Positions 42,563 to 52,811 of a stretch of DNA of 64,000 nt are shown in pieces. The notes below the pieces were generated by a model that ran no database searches, had not been told where the DNA came from, and saw only the letters and a program-made list of their open reading frames with translations. Source of the DNA: Turritopsis dohrnii (lineage: Eukaryota; Cnidaria; Hydrozoa; Anthoathecata; Oceaniidae); contig BQMF02000267.1 of assembly GCA_027922465.2 (NCBI GenBank), forward strand, positions 186,001-250,000, read 5' to 3'. A program made the position numbers and the translations under genes. How positions within the stretch are numbered: position 1 is the first letter of the stretch; each line of letters starts with the position of its first letter.

Positions 42563-44163
42563 AAACGAAGAGAACCACCGTGATTGTCTTCATCTATTGA
42601 GTCAAGTACCCAAAGAGCAACCTAAAAATCATCTAGTCTTAACAGAAATCATGGAGAGGCTTTGTCACTGCGTTGATAGTGCCCCGGGCAATGTGAGGCC
42701 AGGTTTTGCTGCAGTCAATCGAATAATTGGCACGCATCTGGACCCGATGTTGAAAGGAGGCTTAAATAGTGCTCACGATATCGAGGAAGAGGATCTCACT
42801 AGAAAATCAATCCATATGGCTAGAAAATATGGCGTAAAATACTGTGGTGGTGTACATCCCAAAGCCTATATCCGCTCTTCTGATCAGTTGAAAAATGTCG
42901 GAAGCGGTATGCGTCCCTCTGAAGTATGTCAGCCAAGGGCATCTATTCCCGCCTAACTATTTGTTTCCTTCTTAAAGGATTTCTTATTTCTTATTTGTTT
43001 TTCATGCTATATTGTCATTTTCATGTGGGTGTGCTTTTAAGGGTGATTTGATATTTGTTATGTGTAAATGAGTGATAGACAATTCCATGGTTTGTCTGAT
43101 AGTGTAAAAGTTGATCAGTTTTGTTGAGTTTTGCTACGACTTGTATATTGTCTTAATGGGTTGGAAATAATAAGGACTTTATTAAATTTTCTTTTCAATT
43201 TTGTTGATTTGTAAGCCCACACGTCTGTCACTAGCTCCACTTGACTTTACCTTTAGAAACTCTTATATTTTATGCTGCTTAATTCGAACTTCTGCTAATA
43301 ATAAAGATGTTTGTGTCTGGCGTGTTCGAATTACTTTAAACGTACAAACTTTCGCGGTCAAAAACTTTAACGTTTTTCGCTTATTCGATCAAAAATCACG
43401 AAAGTTCGTACCGCGAAAAAGATCAGAAGGAACCATTCGCGAAAGTTTATGTCCGCGAAATGCTTTAAATTTGGTCAAACGCGAAAGTTAATGGCAATAT
43501 TTATTTAGAAAGACTGATTATAAAAGAGAAACTATAAGGATATGCAAATTATACCATTCGATAGAGCTCGAAAAATAAGTGGTTTTGGTATATAAAACAC
43601 ATATCCTTAATGTTGATAGTTGAGAAGTTATTAGCATTTTAACATTTTGTGACGTCATCAATTTTACCTTGAAAGAAGGGTAACATAGAATAATATTGTG
43701 GCAAAAATATCGACTTTACCTCTTCAAATCGCACAGGAAGAAAAATTGAAACAATTCCACCCACACTCTCTCTTCTCTTAGGGACCTTGAAAATTTGAAA
43801 TTTATTGCTGATTCGCCAAAGTATATTCACGCAAAATATTTCGAAATTTGCTCTGCGCGAAAGTTTATGCACGCGAAAATAAATGGAACCTCTGAATCGC
43901 GAAATTTGATGTTCGCGAAAGTTTCCCCCAGAGAAAGTGTGTACGTTTAAAGTGCATGTGTACTGTAGATAAATTTTAAACAGACACAGCAAAGTAAACA
44001 TATAGGTCATTTATAAAAAACTGGCTTTAGTAACAGAATAAAAAGAAGTCTTTTCTCTCAGATCATTAAATACAAAGATGCTGCACGAAAACTTTTAAAT
44101 ACTAAAACATCTAAAGCACCAACAGTTCCGAAATTTTTCAAGGAATGCAAAGATTTATTTTAA
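39675..44163 (+). CDS. Unrecognised two-coding-exon gene, about 162 residues
   Basis: An untranslated exon (about 39,675-39,739) ends at AAG/GTAAAA. Coding exon 1 (40,058-40,446) starts two bases after CAATAG with ATG at 40,060 and encodes MAARWTIITFQALWYHQICF, VQAMHLYKQVLKHHFGGKPI, SHVMPFASDRGIRHYLFAHF and YFGFRLLKGLRK, ending at AAAG/GTGATT in phase 0. Coding exon 2 (44,062-44,163) follows TTTTCTCTCAG in phase 0 and reads IIKYKDAARKLLNTKTSKAP then TVPKFFKECKDLF and a TAA. The product is basic, has no clear signal peptide or membrane helix, and I cannot assign a family. The 3.6-kb intron holds three MITEs, two poly(A) tracts and the frame at 42,562-42,956. Without the splice, the first exon frame would run on to a stop at 40,479. 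Confidence 0.55.
40759..40870. repeat. Short foldback related to the ACCTTTCCCG MITE
   Basis: GTTTAAACACCGTGCTAATG / GCCATAACACGTTGTTTAAAG arms of about 25-30 bp around a loop of roughly 55 bp. The outer word TTTAAACACCGTG also occurs just inside the ends of the MITEs at 27,178 and 40,934. The terminal ACCTTTCCCG is absent, so this is an end-deleted relative. Confidence 0.55.
40934..41164. mobile_element. MITE, ACCTTTCCCG family, second copy
   Basis: The 231-bp element begins ACCTTTCCCGAATTGCCG, and its right end is the reverse complement of ACCTTTCCCGAATTTCTG. The arms extend about 65 bp (TTTAAACACCGTG, AAGTTTCGCCTC). It lies within the orphan gene's intron. Target duplication not resolved. 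Confidence 0.8.
41189..41554. mobile_element. PIF/Harbinger-type MITE
   Basis: The 366-bp element begins GGGGGTGTTTAT and ends ATAAACACCCCC, flanked by TTA on both sides (41,186-41,188; 41,555-41,557). The GGGGGTGTTT start and 3-bp TTA duplication are characteristic of Tourist-like PIF/Harbinger MITEs. The interior is rich in GAGCTGGCCCGG / AGCCGGGCTGGC words, unusually GC-rich for this window. Confidence 0.9.
42173..42208 (+). repeat. Poly(A) tract, 36 bases
   Basis: It is preceded by (TA)n and TATCACATTTCT. It could be the tail of an old retroposed sequence. Confidence 0.8.
42562..42956 (+). CDS. Unrecognised frame after a poly(A) tract, possible exon
   Basis: The frame is open from the 32-base A run (42,529-42,560) to TAA 42,954-42,956. 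It starts LNEENHRDCLHLLSQVPKEQ and continues with MERLCHCVDSAPGNV, PGFAAVNRIIGTHLDPMLKG, HDIEEEDLTRKSIHMARKYG and CGGVHPKAYIRSSD. Composition is protein-like, and an acceptor AACAG lies at 42,641-42,645. The phase does not fit exon 40,058-40,446 of the orphan gene (one base would be needed). It may be an alternative terminal exon, a separate gene, or a transposon remnant. Upstream of the A run, DKNHLYNGTRINV would connect in frame if the run were one base longer. Family not recognised. Confidence 0.4.
43333..43953. mobile_element. MULE-type MITE with TTTCGCGG words
   Basis: The 621-bp element begins ACTTTAAACGTACAAACTTTC, and its right end is the reverse complement of ACTTTAAACGTACACACTTTC. 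Both arms contain ACTTTCGCGG / CGCGAAAGT words (43,348-43,495; 43,855-43,935), as in the 11-15 kb MULE, so it is probably mobilised by a relative. It contains no coding region. It lies in the orphan gene's intron. Confidence 0.75.
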
Positions 44164-44684
44164 GTTCAAGTAATAATCAAAAACTGCGATATGGCAGATT
44201 TCGACAAGGTTCGCCATAAAGGAATTGCTGACATTTCGGAAGAAGCAATTTATAGTTTCATCTTATATAAAGTCACAGTAATCGTGTTCTGGTTTGTATA
44301 CGAGACCATCCGGACAATGCATAACTGTGCATATGAAAGAGCAAGCATAGTAAAAGCTTTGATCTATTCCAGCAGCATGATTGCCAGTTGATTTTCCGGA
44401 ACAAAAATTTATCGGACCTAGATAAATATACAATGGATTAGTTTGTTTACAAGATTTTGATGCACTTCAGATCAAAAATTTGAATCTTGACATCGTGAAA
44501 CTTTTTGTGTAATTTGTTTTACCAAACCATGATATTAACGAGATTAATGCTAATATATTTATACGTACAAACATCTGACACAATTGGATTGCTTTGTTCA
44601 ACGACTGGACAATCATCTATTGTATCTATAAGAAATCCACAAAACCGCTGTTACCAATGTCAATCGTGTTGTTTTCATGTAAGC

Positions 44685-44690
44685 CTTTAT
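44685..44690 (-). terminator. Candidate polyadenylation signal of the cysteine-rich gene
   Basis: AATAAA on the minus strand, about 200 bp after the TAA at 44,889. Confidence 0.4.
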
Positions 44691-44888
44691 TAAGCTAAAC
44701 GTTGCTAATCCAGGTGTTTAACTCTTAAGTAGTGATATCATTGATACCACATTTTTAACAATAAAAGCCAGGTATGATAACAGGCAGGTAATTTCAGATA
44801 GTTATTTCTTAATTTCAATCAACACCAGAAAAATTCATAGGTTGCCTTGTATGCCAAAGATATCAGAGAATTCTAGACCATCGAAATA

Positions 44889-47800
44889 TTAATAAATTTT
44901 CGTTATACCAGCGTAGGTCTCCACGCATTGCCCAGCGCAAACCTTGCTGAAAACAGTTCCATTCACACATTCTTTAACGATACATGTTCCCTCAGTACAC
45001 GAGTGGTAAGATTGGCTGTTCGGGATTTTCTCGTAATCTCCATCGACTCTGTTGTCGCAGAATGATGCATCACCTGAAGATTTTCGAATATCAGCAAATT
45101 ACGTGTTTCTATCTAACAAATAATTCCCTACCACGATCTACAGTTGGACGTTTTGGTGTTGATAAAACTGTTGTAGGCCGTTAAGAAGCAGGTTAATTGT
45201 TGCTAGAATTGATCGCTGTTGGACATTAAACTTGTTCAGGTTAGGGCCAAATGTGAGTGGATCACTGGTATAGCTGCTCAGGCAGATTGAGGTTTCTACT
45301 TTTAGACAACTAAACTACCAGTCATTGTTAAATAATCCTTTATTTCTAAAAGATCTACTGTTTCTACTCTCCCTAACTCAACGCCTTACGATATTATTAG
45401 TAATTCGTTAAGTATTCGTAATAGTAATATTAAAAGTACTCAATTAATATAACGTGATACGTCGGCTTTTATATTTTGCATGTCAATGTCGAAATCCCTG
45501 AGCATAGTAACAGTTCTGGTGAAATGTTCTGATAAAAATGAACACATCAGCCGTCTAACAAAACATGACTTTGACACATTTAAGCAACGATTAAGTAAGC
45601 TACTTACAATAGTTGAGAGGCGCTCCACCAGTTGGCTTGACAGGGCATTCGTTCGGATTACCTATGTTTACAATAACAGAAATAATAAATAGATTGTGTT
45701 TAAAACAAGATTCAACTTCACACTTTTTCTACTGGAAATCTTCGAATAACTAACTTGTGTCGTTGACTTCACACGAGCCGCATACTTCCACATATATCAA
45801 AGTTGCAGGACATGGTTGGCACTCAGTCGGTTTGCCGGAAATACAAGTAAAGAACTTGTTATTTTCACCAACTCCATCTCCAAGTCGATAGGTACCATTC
45901 GCACGATTGTCACAACTGTTTGAGGGTGGGCCTATAAATGATAAAGAAAACAGCTTGTGACAATAATCATGAGGTATATTTGTGACATATTGTTAGTCTC
46001 TGGTATAAAGAATCCCCCAGGTTTTGAAATTTATTTTATTTATTTTGCAAAGAAGACTTATATCCCATTTCTTGTTTATATTTAGAAATTCCGTGGTCAT
46101 CCCGCTTGTGTTTTTTGTTGCTATTCGATTTTATCAATTGAATCTTTACAATGTATGTTTACAGTGCATCTCGCTAATTTGTACCTCAATTCGATTCGGT
46201 TGGTGATAAAATAATAATCACGTCGTGTTGCATTCCTTCAAACACTAAAGTTTGCAAAACGAAAAGTAACCAAGAAACAAACAACATGGCTCATATCATT
46301 ACTCTCTCAAAGGGTTCAACATTATCTGTTTAACATAGATAAAAGGGTGAACCTGTAAAGAAAAGCAATTTAAAAAGTAACTTACAAGATTCTCGAATCC
46401 CAGGAAACGATGCATTCTGCTTCACATCAGGAACATCGGTGCAATTTTTTCGACGACCTAAATAGAGAACCAATCAATATAAAAATGACTAATGTTATTA
46501 AGAGATTGAATGATTTAAAGATTGTCAATTTAGTTCGTTTTGAACTTACCATCATCTATAGATAGACAGGCCTGGCAATAGTTTGACCAGTGTGTGTCGC
46601 GGCGTGCACATGGCTGGCACCCCATGTTGAACACAGCAGTACCCAAATTGCCAAGGTCCACATGTACGCAACTGTAAAAAAACTGCGTGTCGTTTTCGTA
46701 AGCATGGAAAAGATTCGGATCCAGCTTATCGTTGCACAAATCGTGTTCAAAACCTGAAAATGTGATTGTGTTGTGTTGTTACAAGAAAGAATGCGTAAGT
46801 GTCATATTTTGTACTCAGTGTAGTGTTTTCCTAATCAACATTTCCTGACAGTAGCGGATCTAAACGTTATTTGACTGGTCTAATATAATCATGGAGGACA
46901 ATGATTTTAAAAGAATTAGCACAATTTAAATGTCGAATCTTTTACAGGAAGTCATCCACAAAATTGGATTATACCAGTCAAGGTTTTGCCACATACTACG
47001 ATAATCAGAAGGATCATTAATGTAAGACAATATCGAAGGTTTATGTCGTTTACAAAGGGTAAGTTAAGAGTTCACGAAACACTTTTATCATTCTTAAACA
47101 CAAGAAGAAAGTACAGGGTTGAGTTCAGTGGTATATTCCATTACATTGTAACAGTATTATGTTATTATGTTATTATATTATGTTTACGGGTGTATCATTA
47201 TTATTGCATTTATTAATTAATAATTTTTGGAATGGTAATGATGTGGCAAAGTGTTTGACCTAATTTGTGTAATAGAAGAACGCATCTGTTAAAAAACAAG
47301 GAGAGATGAGATTTTCCACCAGAAGATACCTTAAATTCTAAACAAACCGTGAACCTGAAGGACGCAATACAAAAATACTTACATTCTGGTGGCGCATGTC
47401 TTGCGTTCACTAAAAATAGAAGACAGTATCAGTAAAAGTCTTAGGAAAATAACAAGCTCCGATTTATAACCATATTTGTGAGCTAGGTCAATACAAATTG
47501 GCAGGTATGGATATACCAAAAGCAAACAAAAAATTTACATAATCCTAAGATAAATCAAATTCCGTGCTGCGGCTGTCCGCTTCATCTTTCACGTTCTTCA
47601 CATATGGAAGAGTGGTAGAAATCGTAAAGAAATCTTGACAGTTTAAAGCAGTCCCCCTGAGCTGACCCCCCTCATAGAAGATTCTCGCTAACTCACGCAT
47701 TCGGAATTTTGATCAATGTTTGTCGGCCCTTTTGCGGCTTTAGTTATCAATAGCTTGTCGTAATTGGAAAATTTGATAAGATGGTCGGATTAATTAATCT

Positions 47801-50043
47801 AACTCCATTTGCCTGATAGTTAAAATCATGTCAAATAACAAGAATGGGAGAAAAAAATATGTAATGACATTGTATGGTCTGTTTTTTGTTGTTTTTTTTT
47901 CATGTGAATAATTTCGAGTAACAAATATGAGGTTTTTCGTCATTAATTCTTTGATCGACTACGCAAACTACCGTCGACTCTTTATAACTCGAACCTCTAA
48001 AATTAACTTTCTATTAATCGAACCGTTTATTCGGTCCTTTTGATGTTCGAATTACAGAGAGTATACTGTATGATATTTCAGTAATACTTCCCTTTTTATT
48101 TCACGAAAGAAAGACTTAGTACATACATATGTATTAACAGTTAGGAACAGCGTTTGTAAAGATTCTTTTGCATTGAAAAATGTTTTAAACTAGCGATTTC
48201 ATTGGTTTATGTAGTAACGTAGTAGCCAATTAAATAACAGGATATTTACTCATTATCATCGACTTAGTGTAGATCCAGCTTTAGGTTGAAAAATGTTTGG
48301 AATGCATGCAGTGAACTACATCAAAAATTCTCAAAGGTTATAGCTACTTTGATACTTTTCTGTTGCGAAATCATTTTAATCGGCTTAAAGTCATTTCATA
48401 AGCACAGATATTTATCAACATGAAATTAGTTTGTCTGTTTCGTCCAGATAAAATTAATCATTAAACAGAACAACAATAATAACTAAAGCTAACTAGAGGT
48501 TGCCAAGCAATCTTGAAAAAACAAATATTTAAGGTTGTGATTGGCTGATTTCAATGTAACACTGTTGTGATTGGCTGATAAAGAAGCTTTAGCTTTCTTC
48601 TCCCTTTACCTATATATTTTGTATAAGTGAAATCTGATGATCACCACTTACTAGTGCTGGTCTAACATATACTAAGAAGGAAAACGTAACATCTCTCTGT
48701 TCTTTCTTTCCAAAAATGAAACTTCTGGTGATATTAATAAAACTTTTTGCCGGAATTGATATTTTTCAAAGTTATTATAACAAAAAAAATCTCTGGATAT
48801 AATCATCTTTTATTATTAACAATTAAATTGCGCTACCCTAAAAGCTAGCACTAACAGTTTTAAAGGGGAGGTGACTGCCTTAATGAAGTCATTATACATT
48901 GTAATACTTTTTTCTTGTTGTACAATGATACACTCATCACTCTCCTTTTGAGTGAAAAACTTCAAGATCGACAATGGCAAGTAAAAAAAAATGAAAACCT
49001 GATTAGATTGTCAATAAGTGACGTGTTTTATCGACGATGCGAAACACGCGGAAAGTAGAACGAGACATTCTAAGATTGAAAAGTGTTTTTATAAATAAGT
49101 ATCAATAAGGTACAATGTTTCTATTATTCACTTACCGTATTCTCTCTAATTAGCGCCCCTCTCTAATAAGCGCCCGGGTGAGTAATATTTACACGGCAGA
49201 TAATAACCGTCCGGATGATAATTAAGATTACGAAAATTACGTTACAGAAACGAAAGATTGTCTTTAAAAATAACACGATGTGGAGTATAAAAAATGTTAA
49301 CAAAATGTCCCGTTCTTAATTTCTGAAGTTTAAGTGTTCATATCAATAGCTTTTACTTTCTCCAACTTACTGAGAATAACATAAAATGATCGCCTTGGCA
49401 GCTGATATAACAATTTCCTAGATTTCTTTATAATCGCCCCTCTCAAATTAGCGCCCCCTAAACTCCGGGCGCTTATCAGAGAAAATACGGTAGTTAATGT
49501 TCAAAGTTGACTGATGTGATATGGATAGTTATTGGGAAAATTATAGATGATATCTGACATGTCATAATGTGCACTATTGACGTTCTGACGTCATGTAGAA
49601 TTTCTCCTCTTTAGCCTCGTGTTCCGCTAGCCTCTAACAATGAAGTCTTCCAATTTATCAAGAACACCGCCAAAGGCAAGGTACATGTGTGCGGATGTCA
49701 TTGATCAATATAAAGAATACAGCACATTGGTTTCAGTTACCCCCAAAGTCTTTATTATAAACCCAAACGAAAATATTTTTATTGATAACTTCTTGTATGC
49801 CCTGATTGAGTCGAAAACTCTCATTCATATCACTCATCACTCATCTTCGGTTTGTTTAACCAATTTGTGTAAAGGATCTTGAAAGGATCTTGCCCTGTAT
49901 GTAAACTCCCCACACTCGGAGAAATCAGTGTTCTTAAGAGGGATCCCCTAAAAACGTAGCTTTACAGAGTGATGGTACATCAAACACTTACCAACTACGT
50001 AGGCAGCAGCCATAAGAACAAGGTATGTAAACGAAGACAACAT
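44889..50043 (-). CDS. Secreted cysteine-rich protein, eight exons, three modules
   Basis: CDS exons: 50,043-49,992; 47,409-47,383; 46,753-46,550; 46,457-46,386; 45,931-45,755; 45,661-45,608; 45,167-45,132; 45,073-44,889. They total 807 nt, or 268 residues. All seven introns are phase 1 with GT/AG ends, and every exon keeps the frame, which strongly supports the model. Exon 1 is a signal peptide (MLSSFTYLVLMAAAYVV). Exons 3, 5 and 8 each hold one module starting C-(D/N)-(N/D) and containing an (F/Y)xxC: LCNDKLDPNLFHAYE...FFYSC; SCDNRANGTYRLGDG...FFTC; FCDNRVDGDYEKIPN...SYHSC, followed by further Cys pairs (six Cys in the last). The modules faintly resemble peritrophin-A (CBM14) chitin-binding domains, but the spacing differs and this is not certain. 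Short exons 4, 6 and 7 are proline/threonine-rich linkers. Several N-glycosylation sites. Probably extracellular. Function unknown. Confidence 0.8.
47410..49132 (-). other. Part of intron 1 of the cysteine-rich gene; no other gene seen
   Basis: AT-rich sequence containing no exon-like segment that I can support. It lies between exon 2 (ending upstream at 47,409) and the MITE at 49,135. Confidence 0.5.
49135..49490. mobile_element. Tc1/mariner-type MITE
   Basis: The 356-bp element has inverted ends CCGTATTCTCTCTAATTAGC / reverse complement of CCGTATTTTCTCTGATAAGC, flanked by TA on each side (49,133-49,134; 49,491-49,492). Inner words AGCGCCCC and AAGCGCCCGG repeat at both ends. It lies in intron 1 of the cysteine-rich gene. 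A solo end of the same family occurs at 61,481. Confidence 0.85.
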
Positions 50044-51000
50044 TTTCTATTTGTTTGCTTTTTCAGCTACTCTTCACTTTCAAAGCTGATATTTATTTCT
50101 GATTTCCAGCAGCAATTAGTTTCGGCAACTGCGATTTTTCGAAATGAACATTTTTCTTCTGTATCAATTTTATGCAGCAATTACGAATTACGTAAGGTGA
50201 TTATAGCTCATTGATTGTTGTTGTGTGCTGTAATCCAATTTGTGTCCAATGACATTGTCAGCATAATCAGCGGTGACAAATCTAATCAAGTAATAACAAA
50301 TAATTCTGTAACTTTTCGAGTATATGGTAAACATGTCAATGTTTCCTGTTTTTGTTATGATGTTATTGTCATTATTTTCGTGAGTTTCATTCCTCCCGCC
50401 AGAGTACAGAATGGAAATTAAATTGATTTTTATTTTCTGTCACGCTCTTCAGTTCTGTGCGAGCTTTAAGAAAAAATGTTGATATATAATTTATCTTGTT
50501 TTATCTTCTTTCTTTGTCATGCCGGTTTGACATTAGAATACCTCCTAGAATATTAGTGAAAGCCAATTAAAAAACATTACTGTGATGCAGTTTTTTTTTA
50601 AGAGGGAATTTAAATCTTGTTGCGTTGGAAAACAACAACAACAATAACAAAGAATATGGAGAATCAACACAAAGTCTGCGATCGGTTGTTTAACTGTGAG
50701 CTTGAAGTTGTCGACTTGGAAAAGTGTTAAAGAGATTATTGAATAAGCAGTTCTGAATCTTTAATGATTGAACATAATATTTATAGTCAAGATGGTCAAG
50801 ATGGTCGATTGTCTCAGAGAAATTGAAGTTATTGAATCTACTTATGCATCAACACCCCTTATCTCCGACAGTAATTCAGGTCAACGTTCTAGTTCTATTT
50901 CTCTGAATCAGCAAGTAAACATTCAATATTTACATGTTTATTTCGTATGTATTCCTTCACAAATATGATTGGCTACAAACTCTACAGAAGATAGCAATTT
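50044..51000. other. Upstream region of the cysteine-rich gene; no gene seen
   Basis: This presumably contains the promoter of the minus-strand gene starting at 50,043. I could not pick a clear TATA box. Open frames here lack motifs. Confidence 0.4.
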
Positions 51001-51091
51001 CACATGCTTTTGATAGAAGCAATTTATTCGAAACACGTTGTTGTGCACCGAAGGTGTAGCTACCTTCAAGAGCGACTGCTTTGACCTTAGC

Positions 51092-51572
51092 TTAATCCCG
51101 GCACTGTCGTATTTCAATACCACCTGATGTGTATTAACACAGCGTATCGTCTCATTGGGAGATATAGTCCAACTTCACATGGGCTTTCCATCATGTTAGA
51201 GAAATCTTACTCGGATGTCTGACAGTAAATCAACTACGTAGCTGCATATTGGTCAACTATCATATCTGGAAATCCAAAACCTGAAATTTCCGGGTTACTT
51301 ACGTATCTTGCAAAGCGCTTCTAAAATAGCATGCATGTTGGACACTTCACTTCCTGCACCAACGCGTTGTTTCGTAAAATTCGAAAACAACTTTTCAGCT
51401 ATTGTTTTCCTCTTCCTGTGCCACATTTCCTGTAATCATCTTAATCATCTTAAATTGATCAACTATCACATCTGGAAATACAAAACCTAAAATGTCCGGG
51501 TTACTTACGTATCTTGCAAAGCACTTTTAAAATGGCATGCATGCCGTCATTGCATGTTGGACACTTCACTTC
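51092..51572 (-). CDS. Small cysteine-rich peptide gene, last two exons; one exon duplicated
   Basis: Exon (51,572-51,509) begins after GGTGCAG in phase 0 with EVKCPTCNDGMHAILKVLCKI and ends AAGATAC/GTAAGT with one base left over. The final exon (51,123-51,092) follows ACACATCAG with the two bases needed and gives RGIEIRQCRD and a TAA. The joined tail has four Cys (CxxC, C, C), as in small secreted peptides. AATAAA on the minus strand lies at 51,028-51,023. Between the two exons sits a duplicate of the first (51,358-51,304), which has lost 13 bp and is frameshifted. It keeps its GTAAGT donor and could disrupt splicing. The upstream exon with a signal peptide was not found, so the model is incomplete. 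Confidence 0.4.
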
Positions 51573-51670
51573 CTGCACCAACGCGTTGTTTCGTAAAATT
51601 CGTAAACAACATTTCAAACAACATTTTCAGCTATTGTCTTCCTCTTCTTGTGCCACATTTCCTGTAATCA
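51240..51670. repeat. Tandem duplication of about 210-bp exon-containing unit
   Basis: Unit 1 (about 51,249-51,440) and unit 2 (about 51,456-51,670) share CAACTATCAYATCTGGAAAT, CCGGGTTACTTACGTATC, GGACACTTCACTTCCTGC and ACGCGTTGTTTCGTAAAATTC. Unit 2 carries 13 bp in the exon that unit 1 lacks, plus an extra AACATTTCAAACAACATTTTC stretch. Confidence 0.85.
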
Positions 51671-52215
51671 TCTTAACAGCGATTTGTCTTTTTATAGAAT
51701 AAAATCTAGATTCATTTCAGAAAACATGACTGTGTCATGCACAGAAATGGAAACAACTGTGCAACGAAAAACGCCCTCTTTATGAAAGATATGATAATCA
51801 GTACTGGGACTAACTCTAATTATGCTATGCTTGGAACATCTCTCATTTTTAACCTTTGTTTTAGATATAAAATTTTGGAACGTTTTCATGGGCCTACTAA
51901 AACTTCAGGTGTTCTCATTATTTCACTAATTATTTGCCACTAAACAAATGTACCGTTTTCACTTAATACCTAAATGGCTTTGTGTTTTATCTGGATTTAT
52001 CTAGAAAAAGCAAATATCTATAAGACCATGATAACTGTTTACACTCAATTAAATTTGTGGGCAATGTTACAAATCTGTATTAATCGTTGGGATAATCGAA
52101 GTTGATCTTTTTTTTTACATTGAGAAGTGAAACCAATGTCAAAATTTCGAAAAAAGCTTTTGAGAAAAATCTCTATGGCATTTTTAATATTTTTGATTTT
52201 GTCAAACGAGTGCCA

Positions 52216-52375
52216 GAGGCGTAGTTAGGGTCAGTCAAAAAAAGTGGAGAAGTTCAACATTATGATATTTCTTTCAGTCTTAAGTGGCAATTAGGTTACT
52301 TGCACGCTTTCCTTTTCTACCCTACATGACTAAACTCTCCTCCACAAATTTTGACTGACTTCTGGCTACGCCTCT
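52216..52375. mobile_element. hAT-type MITE, 160 bp, with 8-bp target duplication
   Basis: The ends read (A)GAGGCGTAGTTAGGGTCAG and the reverse complement of AGAGGCGTAGCCAGAAGTCAG. The perfect 8-bp direct repeat GAGTGCCA flanks it (52,208-52,215; 52,376-52,383), as expected for hAT. The CAGAGGCGTAGCCAG end is a common hAT terminus. It lies about 360 bp before the TATA box of the fibrinogen-domain gene. Confidence 0.85.
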
Positions 52376-52736
52376 GAGTGCCATCTACAATTTAAATTGA
52401 TACTTCACAGTTTTTTTTGCATACTAATAATGAACTAATGAAAACCTAATGTTTCCTGATGTTTTGTTATGGCATGCTGTGGCGAGGAAAAGCCCACAAA
52501 AATTTAAATAGCAGTGAAAGAAAACAAATGATAGAAAATCAAAATCAGAAATAAACCGCATCTTTAACAGTTCTGAGAAAACTTAAGGAAAACGTCGAAG
52601 GTAAACATAGCTTCTATTCCACGTCACTTCAACCTGCGTCAGTAAAGAACTTAACTCCACCCCTTGCACTACATTTTGACTGCTATAAGTTAGTAAACAA
52701 CCTTAAGACTTGTTAGCACACGTCAAACAACCCATG

Positions 52737-52743
52737 TATATAG
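52737..52743 (+). promoter_or_regulatory. TATA box of the fibrinogen-domain gene
   Basis: TATATAG about 70 bp before the ATG at 52,812, giving a predicted transcript start near 52,768 and a short leader. Confidence 0.6.
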
Positions 52744-52811
52744 CGGAATGTAACTACGTTTTCTTGCATTTAGAATAAAAGCGTGTGTTGTTTAATGCGG
52801 CCTAAAACTTT

